Shown piece by piece: positions 37,298 to 46,158 of a DNA stretch of 64,000 bases (position 1 is the stretch's first letter; the number at the start of each line of letters is the position of its first letter). The translations under genes were made by a program, and so were the position numbers. The DNA is taken from positions 1 through 64,000 of the forward strand of contig NZ_UCNJ01000017.1 of assembly GCF_900473965.1 (NCBI RefSeq), given 5' to 3'. A model generated the notes under the pieces. That model ran no database searches. It was not told the DNA's origin and was given only the letters and a program-made list of their open reading frames with translations. The DNA is from Synechococcus sp. UW179A. Its GTDB lineage: Bacteria > Cyanobacteriota > Cyanobacteriia > PCC-6307 > Cyanobiaceae.

Positions 37298-37411
37298 CTA
37301 GCTGTCATCACAAGAGACAGCCATCTGCCTTCGAAACGGTTTGATCCAAGGACCTGTCTGAATGCGCCGTGGCAACTATCTTTTGCCCTAGGCGCAACAG
37401 AGAAACCCCTG

Positions 37412-39385
<1,974 letters not shown>

Positions 39386-39516
39386 CCCCGCTCTTCCTCT
39401 GCGGAGAGGGACAATCGATTGAGGTCGGGAGCTTTGAAAGCTCCCAAACTCTCCTGCCGTTCACCAGTCCCTCACCAGATCGCAGGGCATGGTCAATTCA
39501 GCAGGGTTCAACAGTG

Positions 39517-39941
39517 ATGAAACGCAAGCCCAACGTCAGCTACCGCTACCACCACATGGGCGTTCCCATCTCGGAGCAACGCCCTGGTGAGCACTACAGC
39601 TCAACCTTTCGGATTTACAAATCCGGTGGGGAGGATTCCGGATTCAGTTTCATCGCTTTGCCCCCGGCAGCTGCCTGCACCCACTGATTCAGTCCACCCC
39701 GCATGTGGCATTTCAGGTGGATGATCTGGAAGCCGCAGTGGCTGATGAGCTCCTGCTTCTCGGGCCCTATGAACCGTTCAGCGGCTTCTGGGTGGCCATC
39801 ATCGAAGACCAAGGTGTTCCGATTGAGCTGATCGAGACGACACTCAGCGACGAAGAGGTCTTTGGAGAACCCAAGGCCAATTCAGTGATCTACCCGGAGG
39901 AGACGGTGCCACTCAGCGCCCATGAGGTGATCAGGTCCTGA
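39517..39941 (+). pseudogene. Glyoxalase-like (VOC) protein gene, frameshifted
   Basis: ATG at 39517 starts MKRKPNVSYRYHHMGVPISE, continues RPGEHYSSTFRIYKSGGEDS, then runs out of frame to a TGA at ~39684. From ~39650 another frame continues the same protein: FRIQFHRFAPGSCLHPLIQS, TPHVAFQVDDLEAAVADELL, LLGPYEPFSGFWVAIIEDQG and VPIELIETTLSDEEVFG, ending at 39941. The two halves join across a one- or two-base shift around 39645-39655. The order HHMGVP ... HVAFQVDDL ... VAIIED is the VOC fold. The 3' 52 bases overlap the opposite DUF1350 gene. Confidence 0.8.
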
Positions 39942-40636
39942 AGCCGGTTCACCTGCTGCTGCCGGTCACTGCCCTCGGCCCAGTCGCCCAGAAACTGTCT
40001 GCGTAGGCCGGCACTGGCGGGGGTGAGGTGATCTCCAGGCAACCTGAGCAGCTCGCTCTGGTCTCCCTGGCGGCTCTGCAGAGCGGTGATCAGGTCGAGG
40101 CTCTGGTCGATCTGGTCTCTGTTGAATCGCACCACCTGGTTGCGGGGCTGAAGGTATTGACGCTTGATCAGTCGCAGAGTTTCCTTGGGGCTCGGGCTGA
40201 ATTCAGTGTTCACCCCCAAGCTTGGAGCCACCACGCCGAGCAGGGGAATCGACTGATCTGCGGTGAAGTTGTTGAAGCTGAGCGCCACAAGGCCACTGCA
40301 GTTCCGCCCTCCATCGGGAGCCAGCAGATGCAGTTTGCAACCCAAGCTGTGGCCGAGACGCAGAGGTGGTGGAAGATATCCCATCCGGTCTTGCAGTCGG
40401 GTCCGACAAGCGCGCATGGCACTCCAGGCCTCACGTGCCTGGAGCTGGTGGTCGAAACCAGGCACATAGCTCCAGGCATGCACAGCAACTCCGCGGGCAG
40501 CTAGTCCTTCCAGCAGGCGTCGGTAGCTGATCTGAGGGGTTGCCGCCAGATAACTGCCACCCACAAATTCAACCAGTCCCCTTGGCTGGCGCGGACACAG
40601 GGTCCAGCAGTCACGGAAGCGAACCCAGCTGCTCAT
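39890..40636 (-). CDS. DUF1350 protein, alpha/beta-hydrolase-like
   Basis: The 248-residue protein matches cyanobacterial/plastid DUF1350: VEFVGGSYLAATPQISYRRLL, AVHAWSYVPGFDHQLQA, the nucleophile-elbow-like LRLGHSLGCKLHLLA and the GLVALSFNNFTADQSIP segment. The GHSLG box suggests an alpha/beta-hydrolase fold with a potential catalytic serine; no substrate is known. Its start overlaps the bcp stop by four bases, so the two form a unit. Confidence 0.88.
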   Translation of the reverse strand: MSSWVRFRDCWTLCPRQPRGLVEFVGGSYLAATPQISYRRLLEGLAARGVAVHAWSYVPGFDHQLQAREAWSAMRACRTRLQDRMGYLPPPLRLGHSLGCKLHLLAPDGGRNCSGLVALSFNNFTADQSIPLLGVVAPSLGVNTEFSPSPKETLRLIKRQYLQPRNQVVRFNRDQIDQSLDLITALQSRQGDQSELLRLPGDHLTPASAGLRRQFLGDWAEGSDRQQQVNRLQDLITSWALSGTVSSG

Positions 40637-41094
40637 TTGCTGGGTTGCAGCGAACGAAGCACCTGCATCGCCTCGCGGACATGGGCTGGGCCATCGAGCA
40701 GGTTGTTGAACACGTGCTGGATTACACCCTGGCCGTCAATCACATAGGTGACGCGCGATGGCAGCAAACCGAAAGTCTTGGGGACGCCGAAGGCTCTGCG
40801 CAGACGTTGATCACTGTCACTCAGAAGCGGAAACGGAAGCTGATGACGTTCGGCGAAACGGCGATGGCTGACCAGATCGTCACCGCTGACACCCCAGACC
40901 TGAGCGCCGAGCTGTTGAAGCTCCTGGTGGGAATCACGGAAACCGCAGGCTTCCGCGGTGCAGCCTGGGGTTTCGTCCTTGGGGTAGAAAAACAGCACCA
41001 GGGGGGTGCCGTTGCGCTCGGCGATGGCGCAGCTGTTGCCTTCCTGGTCCTCCAAGTTGATGGACGGAACGCTGTCACCAACGGTGAGGGCCAT
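40633..41094 (-). CDS. bcp: Thioredoxin-dependent peroxiredoxin, BCP/PrxQ type
   Basis: This 153-residue peroxidase removes hydrogen peroxide and alkyl hydroperoxides using thioredoxin. LVLFFYPKDETPGCTAEACG carries the peroxidatic Cys45 and the resolving Cys50 five residues apart, the PrxQ arrangement. GVSGDDLVSHRRFAERHQLPFPLLSD and RVTYVIDGQGVI complete the fold. It is coupled to the DUF1350 gene by a 4-base overlap. Confidence 0.95.
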   Translation of the reverse strand: MALTVGDSVPSINLEDQEGNSCAIAERNGTPLVLFFYPKDETPGCTAEACGFRDSHQELQQLGAQVWGVSGDDLVSHRRFAERHQLPFPLLSDSDQRLRRAFGVPKTFGLLPSRVTYVIDGQGVIQHVFNNLLDGPAHVREAMQVLRSLQPSK

Positions 41095-41178
41095 GAAGAG
41101 GAGTCGAATTGGTGGCGAAACGTTAGGAAGCGCGGATGAAGGACGGAGAATGGTTCGATCCAGGAGGGAGGACAGCGC

Positions 41179-42054
41179 GTGGAGAACTCATCAGTACCCG
41201 GTCAGCTCGATCTGCTGTCGTTGAGCGGTGGCCAACCATCTCCGTCCCCACCACCTCAATCCCCACCTCAATCTTTTTCGCAATCTCCGCAGCAATCGCT
41301 GGAGCGTCCTTTAACCAGTCCGTCGCCGCAGTCAGGAGCTGATCGTCAGGCTGCAGCACGCACGCTGTTGATTGTTGACACCGAGACCACAGGATTGGAT
41401 CCGCAGTTGGATCACTGCCTTGAGGTTGGCGTGATTCTTTTCGATGTGTCCAGTCGCCAGGTGCTGGCGCAGCAATCGTTTCTGTTGCCTGTGGAGTCCA
41501 ATGCCGCGGAAGCGATCAATCGCATTCCAGCCTCCGCCACCAACCTGCCCCAGCCCTGGCGTCCTGCCCTCGGCTATCTCCAGTCGCTGCTGGATGCCGC
41601 CGATGTGCTCGTGGCGCACAACGCAGCCTTCGATCGCCAGTGGTTCGGCCGAGGTCACCTGCCGGCAACCGATAAGCGCTGGCTCTGCAGCATGGAGGAC
41701 ATGCGCTGGCCACCGGAACGCCAGCTCAGGTCCAGGCCTTCGGTGCGTGATCTGGCACTGGCCTATGAAATCCCTGTCTGGGCTGCCCATCGTGCCCTGA
41801 CCGATTGCATCTACCTGGCTGAGGTCTTCCGGCGATGTGAAGACCTTGAACAGTTGATCGAGCATGGACTGGAGCCGCGTCAGCTGATGCGTGCCCAGGT
41901 GTCTTACGACAACCGTCATCTCGCCCGGGATGCCGGTTTCCGCTGGAACGAGCCGGTGAAAGGAGCTTGGGCCAGGCGCCTGTCGGCGAGGGAGGCCTCC
42001 AATCTCGACTTTCCCGTTGTGCCTGTTGAGCCTTCATTGCGCCTGGCGTCCTGA
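41179..42054 (+). CDS. DnaQ-like 3'-5' exonuclease with Pro/Gln/Ser-rich N-terminal tail
   Basis: The 291-residue protein has a low-complexity N-terminus (residues ~18-55; runs of PPPQSPPQSFSQSPQQS). A DEDDh exonuclease domain follows: VDTETTGLDPQLDHCLEVGV (ExoI, DxE), VLVAHNAAFDRQW (ExoII) and AHRALTDCIYLAEV (ExoIII, HxAxxD). It likely degrades single-stranded DNA or RNA, possibly as a proofreading-type activity, since the DnaE in this window has no exonuclease domain of its own. That link is an inference. Confidence 0.88.
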   Translation: MENSSVPGQLDLLSLSGGQPSPSPPPQSPPQSFSQSPQQSLERPLTSPSPQSGADRQAAARTLLIVDTETTGLDPQLDHCLEVGVILFDVSSRQVLAQQSFLLPVESNAAEAINRIPASATNLPQPWRPALGYLQSLLDAADVLVAHNAAFDRQWFGRGHLPATDKRWLCSMEDMRWPPERQLRSRPSVRDLALAYEIPVWAAHRALTDCIYLAEVFRRCEDLEQLIEHGLEPRQLMRAQVSYDNRHLARDAGFRWNEPVKGAWARRLSAREASNLDFPVVPVEPSLRLAS

Positions 42055-42124
42055 TTTGCTTCATCAGTCCGAAACCTCGCGGAGGGTTTGCCCGAGCTTG
42101 AGATCTGACAGCCAGGCTGATGTG

Positions 42125-42385
42125 ATGGATCTTCCCAGGCATCCGCCTTCCATTCGTTCTCGCCTGCAGCGCTGGCAGCAGGTACGGACTTGGGCGCGCC
42201 TGATTCGCGAGGCAGAATGCCTCTGGCATGTGGATGTACGCGAACTCAAGCGACTCGGTGCACTGGAGCTCTCGCACTTACTGGAGGAGGTCCCGTCCTG
42301 TCAGCGGTCGCGGGTGAATCGATGGCTGACGCGTTACTCGGCATCGACGCGGTTGCCTTCAGGTGCGTCCACCCATAAGCCTTGA
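42125..42385 (+). CDS. Conserved-type hypothetical protein, 86 aa
   Basis: The product starts MDLPRHPPSIRSRLQRWQQV and holds ARLIREAECLWHVDVRELKR followed by LGALELSHLLEEVPSCQRSR, a basic helical protein without membrane segment. ATG at 42125 is preceded by an in-frame GTG; a much longer frame extends into the exonuclease gene and is rejected. It lies in the gap between the exonuclease and pstS. No family is recognised. Confidence 0.55.
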   Translation: MDLPRHPPSIRSRLQRWQQVRTWARLIREAECLWHVDVRELKRLGALELSHLLEEVPSCQRSRVNRWLTRYSASTRLPSGASTHKP

Positions 42386-42407
42386 TTCACTGTTCAAACG
42401 CACTTAA

Positions 42408-42432
42408 GCGCTCACGAACAGCGCTCATGAAC
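42408..42432 (+). promoter_or_regulatory. Tandem 12-base direct repeat upstream of pstS
   Basis: GCGCTCACGAAC and GCGCTCATGAAC lie with a 13-base period about 55-80 bases before the pstS ATG. Tandem repeats of this spacing are how PhoB-type and some Crp-type regulators bind, but the bases do not match the usual cyanobacterial Pho box. The regulator is therefore unknown. Confidence 0.3.
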
Positions 42433-42485
42433 GCTGCCTGGACCTGCAATCCGCTAGGGGTAGGTCGATTCCGTCCAGGCCACCC

Positions 42486-43466
42486 ATGAGCTTTGCCAGG
42501 CAAGCTCTCATCCTGTTCTTCCTGCTCGCTGTGGGATCCGGTGTCTCCGCCTCCTCCGATTCGTCTCTGACCGCAGTTGGCGTCGCACTCCCCTCCAGGC
42601 TCTATCGAAACTGGTTTGCACAGATCACTGGTTCAGGCGGTCCTGAGGTCAGCTTTCGACCCGTTAGCTCAGCCGAGGCTCAATGGGCCCTGATCAGGCA
42701 GGCCGTTGATTTCGCAGTGTCCGATGCCCCGTTGCAGCCCAGGGACCTGGCCAAGGTGAGGCGTGGTGTGGTTCAGATTCCCATCGCTGCAGAAGCCATC
42801 ACTTTTGGATACAACCAGCCAGGCTGCGATCTGAAGCTGACCCAACAGCAGGCAGTCCAGGTGGCCAGTGGCAGGATCACCGACTGGAAGCAGCTCGGCT
42901 GCAAGCCTGGTGCTCTGACCTGGGTGCATCGATCAGATGCCTCTGGCACCACCGAGGCCTTCTCTCAGTCGATGCAGGCTTTTTCCTCTCAATGGTTGCT
43001 AGGGACAGGTCAATCGATTCGCTGGCCAGCAGCCAATGCGATCGCCGCAGAAGGGAACTCCGGTGTTGCCGCTGCCATTGAAAACAGGCGAGGAGCCATC
43101 GGCTATCTCGGTGTGTCCCATCTCAGCGGCAGTCTGAGGGCCGCTGCCTTGCAGAATAAAGCTGGAGAATTCCTGCGACCCAGTGTCGTCTCCAGCGCTC
43201 AGACCCTCAAGGGCATCGAACTGGATTTCAATCTTGCCGGCAGCAACCCCAACCCTTTGGCCCAGGGTGCCTATCCGATCGTCACGCTGATCTGGGGTCT
43301 GGCCTACAGGTCGGGAAACGGCGACAACACGCAGGCGGTCAGAGCGGCTCTTGACTTCATGCTGAGCAGCCAGGCCCAGGGTCAGGTTGCCGAGCTCGGT
43401 TTGATTCCCCTTGAGACTGAAATTCTCAGCAAGTCGCGGCCAGTGATTGAACGGATTAGTCAGTAA
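42486..43466 (+). CDS. pstS: Phosphate ABC transporter substrate-binding protein
   Basis: The 326-residue protein has a signal peptide (LILFFLLAVGSGVSAS) and a PstS-type periplasmic fold. Markers are GSGGPEVSFRPVSSAEAQWAL, FAVSDAPLQP, AITFGYNQPGCDLKLTQQQ, ITDWKQL, VHRSDASGTTEAFSQSMQ and NSGVAAAIENRRGAIGYLGV. The SDASGTTEAF loop and the early SGG/SDAP segments form the phosphate site. It binds orthophosphate for high-affinity import and is normally induced by phosphate starvation. The adjacent Crp-type gene is disrupted. Confidence 0.93.
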   Translation: MSFARQALILFFLLAVGSGVSASSDSSLTAVGVALPSRLYRNWFAQITGSGGPEVSFRPVSSAEAQWALIRQAVDFAVSDAPLQPRDLAKVRRGVVQIPIAAEAITFGYNQPGCDLKLTQQQAVQVASGRITDWKQLGCKPGALTWVHRSDASGTTEAFSQSMQAFSSQWLLGTGQSIRWPAANAIAAEGNSGVAAAIENRRGAIGYLGVSHLSGSLRAAALQNKAGEFLRPSVVSSAQTLKGIELDFNLAGSNPNPLAQGAYPIVTLIWGLAYRSGNGDNTQAVRAALDFMLSSQAQGQVAELGLIPLETEILSKSRPVIERISQ

Positions 43467-43592
43467 TCGCAGTACTCCTGATCGATCATTGCCAGGTTTG
43501 ACACCCGTCGATTGGTCATTTTTACCCTGATCTTTCGATACTTTTGAACACTCCTTATTGATTCGATTGCCGGCTCTTCGTCTGGGTAGGTC
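43467..43592. other. Spacer between pstS and the disrupted regulator
   Basis: These 126 bases show no hairpin terminator for pstS. They presumably hold the promoter of the Crp-family gene. Nothing specific can be assigned. Confidence 0.35.
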
Positions 43593-44266
43593 ATGTTGCG
43601 CTCCATACACTCGTCGGTAGGGAATCGTCAGTCGGTGCTGTCGAATCTCCTACAGAATCAAAAACACAAAAAGCAAGGCACTGCCTTCTGGACTCCAGTT
43701 TTCAAAATCGAAATCGCTTGCACCTCGCCGCGGGAAACGTGGTGCCACTTCACAAAAACAGGTTGTGGCTTGTTGTTAATGGCATGGTGAAGCTCGGGGC
43801 GGTTTCTGTGCATGGAGATGAGCTACTGCTGGGGCTGGCTGGTCCCAACGAGACCTTCGGCGAGCCATTGAGCACGGTCCAGGCCTATGAGGCCGTCACC
43901 CTTGCCGACTCGGATCTTCTTTGCATGACGATGGGCGAGGTGCGTGAGTCATAGGACCTTGCCAATGATCTGCTGGGAGCGGTTGTGCTTCGTCATCGGC
44001 AGTCGGAGTACCTGCTCTCGCTACTTGGGCTTCGTCGAGTTGAGGAGCGCGTTAGAGGTTTTCTGGAGTTGCTTGCTCAGGATTATGGCCAGCCTTGTGA
44101 GCAGGGACTGCGCCTCAATCTGCGCTTGACTCATCAGGAGATGGCGAGTGCCCTGAGCACCACCCGTGTGACGGTGACTAGGGTCATCGGTCTGCTCAGA
44201 GATGAGGGGTGGCTCAAGATCGACGGTCAGCGCCATCTCGTGATCACCCATCTGCCCTGCAAATGA
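43593..44266 (+). pseudogene. ptrA: Crp/Fnr-family regulator, probably ptrA, disrupted
   Basis: The N-terminal piece from ATG at 43593 (NRQSVLSNLLQNQK) goes out of frame. From ~43700 a second frame gives a cyclic-nucleotide-type effector domain (HLAAGNVVPLHKNRLWLVVNG, GDELLLGLAGPNETFGEPLS, AYEAVTLADSDLLCM). It is then cut by an in-frame TAG at 43952-43954. The same frame resumes as DLLGAVVLRHRQSEYLLSLL, RVEERVRGFLELLAQDYGQP and a Crp helix-turn-helix, LTHQEMASALSTTRVTVTRV. In marine Synechococcus the phosphate regulator PtrA is such a protein encoded beside pstS, which is the basis of the name. The well-preserved domains imply recent inactivation or sequence errors. Confidence 0.75.
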
Positions 44267-44350
44267 AATGCTCTTGAGTAGAGATATTTAGAATCTTAAT
44301 TCGGGGTAGTTTTTGTTTGCTTTGAGCGGATTACAGAGAATTCAATAAAA

Positions 44351-44380
44351 AAAGGCTCCTCAAACGAGGAGCCTTTGTTT
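44351..44380. terminator. Bidirectional Rho-independent terminator
   Basis: An 11-base stem AAAGGCTCCTC/GAGGAGCCTTT has a 4-base loop. On the plus strand it is followed by TTGTTTT-like sequence and on the minus strand by a T-run, so it can end both the regulator transcript and the tRNA-Pro transcript. Confidence 0.85.
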
Positions 44381-44397
44381 TGGATTGAACTTTGACA

Positions 44398-44471
44398 TCG
44401 GAGCGGCGGGATTTGAACCCACGACCCCTACTACCCCAAAGTAGTGCGCTACCAAGCTGCGCCACGCCCCG
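44398..44471 (-). tRNA. tRNA-Pro (anticodon GGG)
   Basis: The 74-base cloverleaf has an acceptor stem CGGGGCG/CGCTCCG with one G-T pair, D-arm GCGC-AGCTTGGTA-GCGC, anticodon stem CTACT/AGTAG enclosing the loop TTGGGGT (anticodon GGG), T-arm GTGGG-TTCAAAT-CCCGC and discriminator A. CCA is not encoded. A terminator follows on its 3' side. Confidence 0.95.
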
Positions 44472-44488
44472 ACGGCAGATGCAAGCTA

Positions 44489-44845
44489 TCACAAGGCATT
44501 CCCGCTCTTCGTGTGTCGCCGAATGCGTGTTAGCAGTCTTGTTGTGAGCTTGTCACGGCTGTCGCCCGCATACCCCCAAAGTCGCAGTTGTCGGCCCAAT
44601 TGACGCAGCGATGACAGACTCATTGAGGCAAGCTGCAGCTCTGGCAGTGTTCTCCAGGCTCTTGAGGCGACCGGCAAAGTGGAACGTCGTCTGTTGTCTC
44701 CAAGACTCAACGTGCCATCAGCGATCCACTCCGGAATTAGCACCACCAGCACTGCGATCAGGCCGTAAAGCTCCACCAGGCCACTCGGCAGTGGATGTAA
44801 ACGTCGAGGTGGCTTCGGCTCAGGAATGGTCGGCACGCCGCGCAA
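44489..44845 (-). CDS. Hypothetical protein with one membrane helix, 118 aa
   Basis: The product has a Pro-rich N-terminus, a hydrophobic segment at ~22-42 (GLVELYGLIAVLVVLIPEWI), and a C-terminal part with LASMSLSSLRQLGRQLRLWG and DSRDKLTTRLLTRIRR. The latter resembles short SAP-like helices. It may be a membrane-anchored nucleic-acid-binding protein, but this is speculative. It lies upstream of the tRNA gene on the same strand. Confidence 0.65.
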   Translation of the reverse strand: MRGVPTIPEPKPPRRLHPLPSGLVELYGLIAVLVVLIPEWIADGTLSLGDNRRRSTLPVASRAWRTLPELQLASMSLSSLRQLGRQLRLWGYAGDSRDKLTTRLLTRIRRHTKSGNAL

Positions 44846-44902
44846 GGAGTTCCAGTCGCTCCCAACCTTGCCAGGTCGGTTTAACCAGAGGGGAGGAAGT
44901 GG

Positions 44903-45091
44903 TCAGATCGCCAGGGTTCCCTTCGGCAGAGGAGCGTTCACCTGTGCAGAAGGGGCAGGGGATGGATCGCGCCATAGAAATGGACGCTCCTGATCTGGCC
45001 TGGGTTTCAAGGAGAAGGCTAGGGCGAAGACCAGGACTACCGTCAGTGCGATGACGGCAATCACCACCCTGTCGGGAAGTGAGTCATTCAT
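44903..45091 (-). CDS. Small single-pass membrane protein, 62 aa
   Basis: MNDSLPDRVVIAVIALTVVL begins a clear transmembrane helix (residues ~8-27), followed by a short polar Pro-rich tail. Its start overlaps the msrA stop by four bases, so it is translationally coupled to msrA. No family is recognised; real status is supported by the overlap and topology. Confidence 0.65.
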   Translation of the reverse strand: MNDSLPDRVVIAVIALTVVLVFALAFSLKPRPDQERPFLWRDPSPAPSAQVNAPLPKGTLAI

Positions 45092-45813
45092 GTCTGCAGC
45101 TGGATCGGACTGTTCTCACCACGCAAGACGCAGTGACTGATGCTCCAGTCGTAATGGCTCCAGACTTGACTGGGCAAGAGGTAGTTGGCTGATTCAAAGT
45201 CGCCGAGACTTATCCCTGTGGGCATGGCCGAGCAGTAGGGCCTGCTGCCGGGACGTGCCAGATATTGCTGGTGGTAACTCTCGGCGAAATGGAAGGTACG
45301 GTCAGCTGAGATTTCGGTGGTGATGCTGTTCCGTTCGGCCTGAGTCAGGGCCTGTTGATACCAGTCGCGACTGGTCAGGGCCAGTTGCATCTGCCTGGGG
45401 GTGGTGGTGTAGATCGCCGATCGGTACTGGCTGCCCTGGTCATTGCCCTGACGGTCCCCCTGCGTAGGGTCATGACATTCCCAGAACAGCTTGAGCAGAT
45501 CGCTAACGTCGATGGCTGGGGTGCTGTAGACCACGCGGACCACCTCGGTATGTCCAGTCCGTCCACTGCAGACCTGCTCGTAGCTGGGAGATGGAGTTTG
45601 GCCGCCGGCGTACCCAACTGCAGTGGATACAACACCCGGCAGACGCCAAAAACCCTTTTCTGCACCCCAGAAGCATCCGCAGCCAAAAACAATTTCCTCC
45701 TGGTCTTCCATCAGCGGCGCCTTGAGTGGCGTGCCGAGAACAACGTGACGTTCGTCGTTGTTTCCGTCTGATTGTCCTTGCTGAGAACCCGTGAGCCAGT
45801 TGGGCAGCATCAC
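45088..45813 (-). CDS. msrA: Peptide-methionine (S)-S-oxide reductase
   Basis: MsrA repairs oxidised methionine in proteins. The 241-residue sequence has the catalytic motif IVFGCGCFWGAEKGFW with the active Cys47, GYAGGQTPSPSYEQVCSGRTGHTEV, ECHDPTQGDRQGNDQGSQYRS and FAESYHQQYL. A ~35-residue N-terminal extension precedes the domain, as in several cyanobacterial MsrA proteins. Two adjacent ATGs exist at 45813 and 45810. Confidence 0.95.
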   Translation of the reverse strand: MMLPNWLTGSQQGQSDGNNDERHVVLGTPLKAPLMEDQEEIVFGCGCFWGAEKGFWRLPGVVSTAVGYAGGQTPSPSYEQVCSGRTGHTEVVRVVYSTPAIDVSDLLKLFWECHDPTQGDRQGNDQGSQYRSAIYTTTPRQMQLALTSRDWYQQALTQAERNSITTEISADRTFHFAESYHQQYLARPGSRPYCSAMPTGISLGDFESANYLLPSQVWSHYDWSISHCVLRGENSPIQLQT

Positions 45814-45834
45814 ATTTTTGTCTGTTTTGCAACC

Positions 45835-46086
45835 CTAGGCAGATGTCATCGGATCCAGGCGGATGTGATTGAGCAGTGTGGTGACGAAGGCGAACAGTAG
45901 AAACGGAACGCTGAGCACAAGAATCAAACCGACTCCCACCAGGGCGAACACCGGTCGTGAAGACCCCATGAGGGCTAAGCCTGCGGCAAGACTCACAAAG
46001 ATCACGGCCATCCAGGCCAAGATCTGTCCGTAGATATCCCCGAACGTCAGGGTGCAGCGGACCAACAAAGGGGTACCTGACGTCAT
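45835..46086 (-). CDS. Small two-helix membrane protein, 83 aa
   Basis: Two hydrophobic helices at ~22-42 (ILAWMAVIFVSLAAGLALMG) and ~48-68 (VFALVGVGLILVLSVPFLLF) are joined by a short loop. No family is confidently recognised; such proteins are common in picocyanobacteria. It lies between the ABC exporter and msrA on the same strand, 21 bases from msrA. Confidence 0.7.
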   Translation of the reverse strand: MTSGTPLLVRCTLTFGDIYGQILAWMAVIFVSLAAGLALMGSSRPVFALVGVGLILVLSVPFLLFAFVTTLLNHIRLDPMTSA

Positions 46087-46158
46087 GGTTCGGCAGCAGA
46101 GCCTCTAGCTAAGCCGAGGCAAGAGGGTTTGTCGCCCGTAAGTTGCGCAACCTTTGCG

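Noticed and set aside
44398-44471. tRNA-Pro with anticodon TGG
   Set aside because: Folding with a five-pair anticodon stem and seven-base loop places GGG at positions 34-36; a TGG reading would need a six-base loop.
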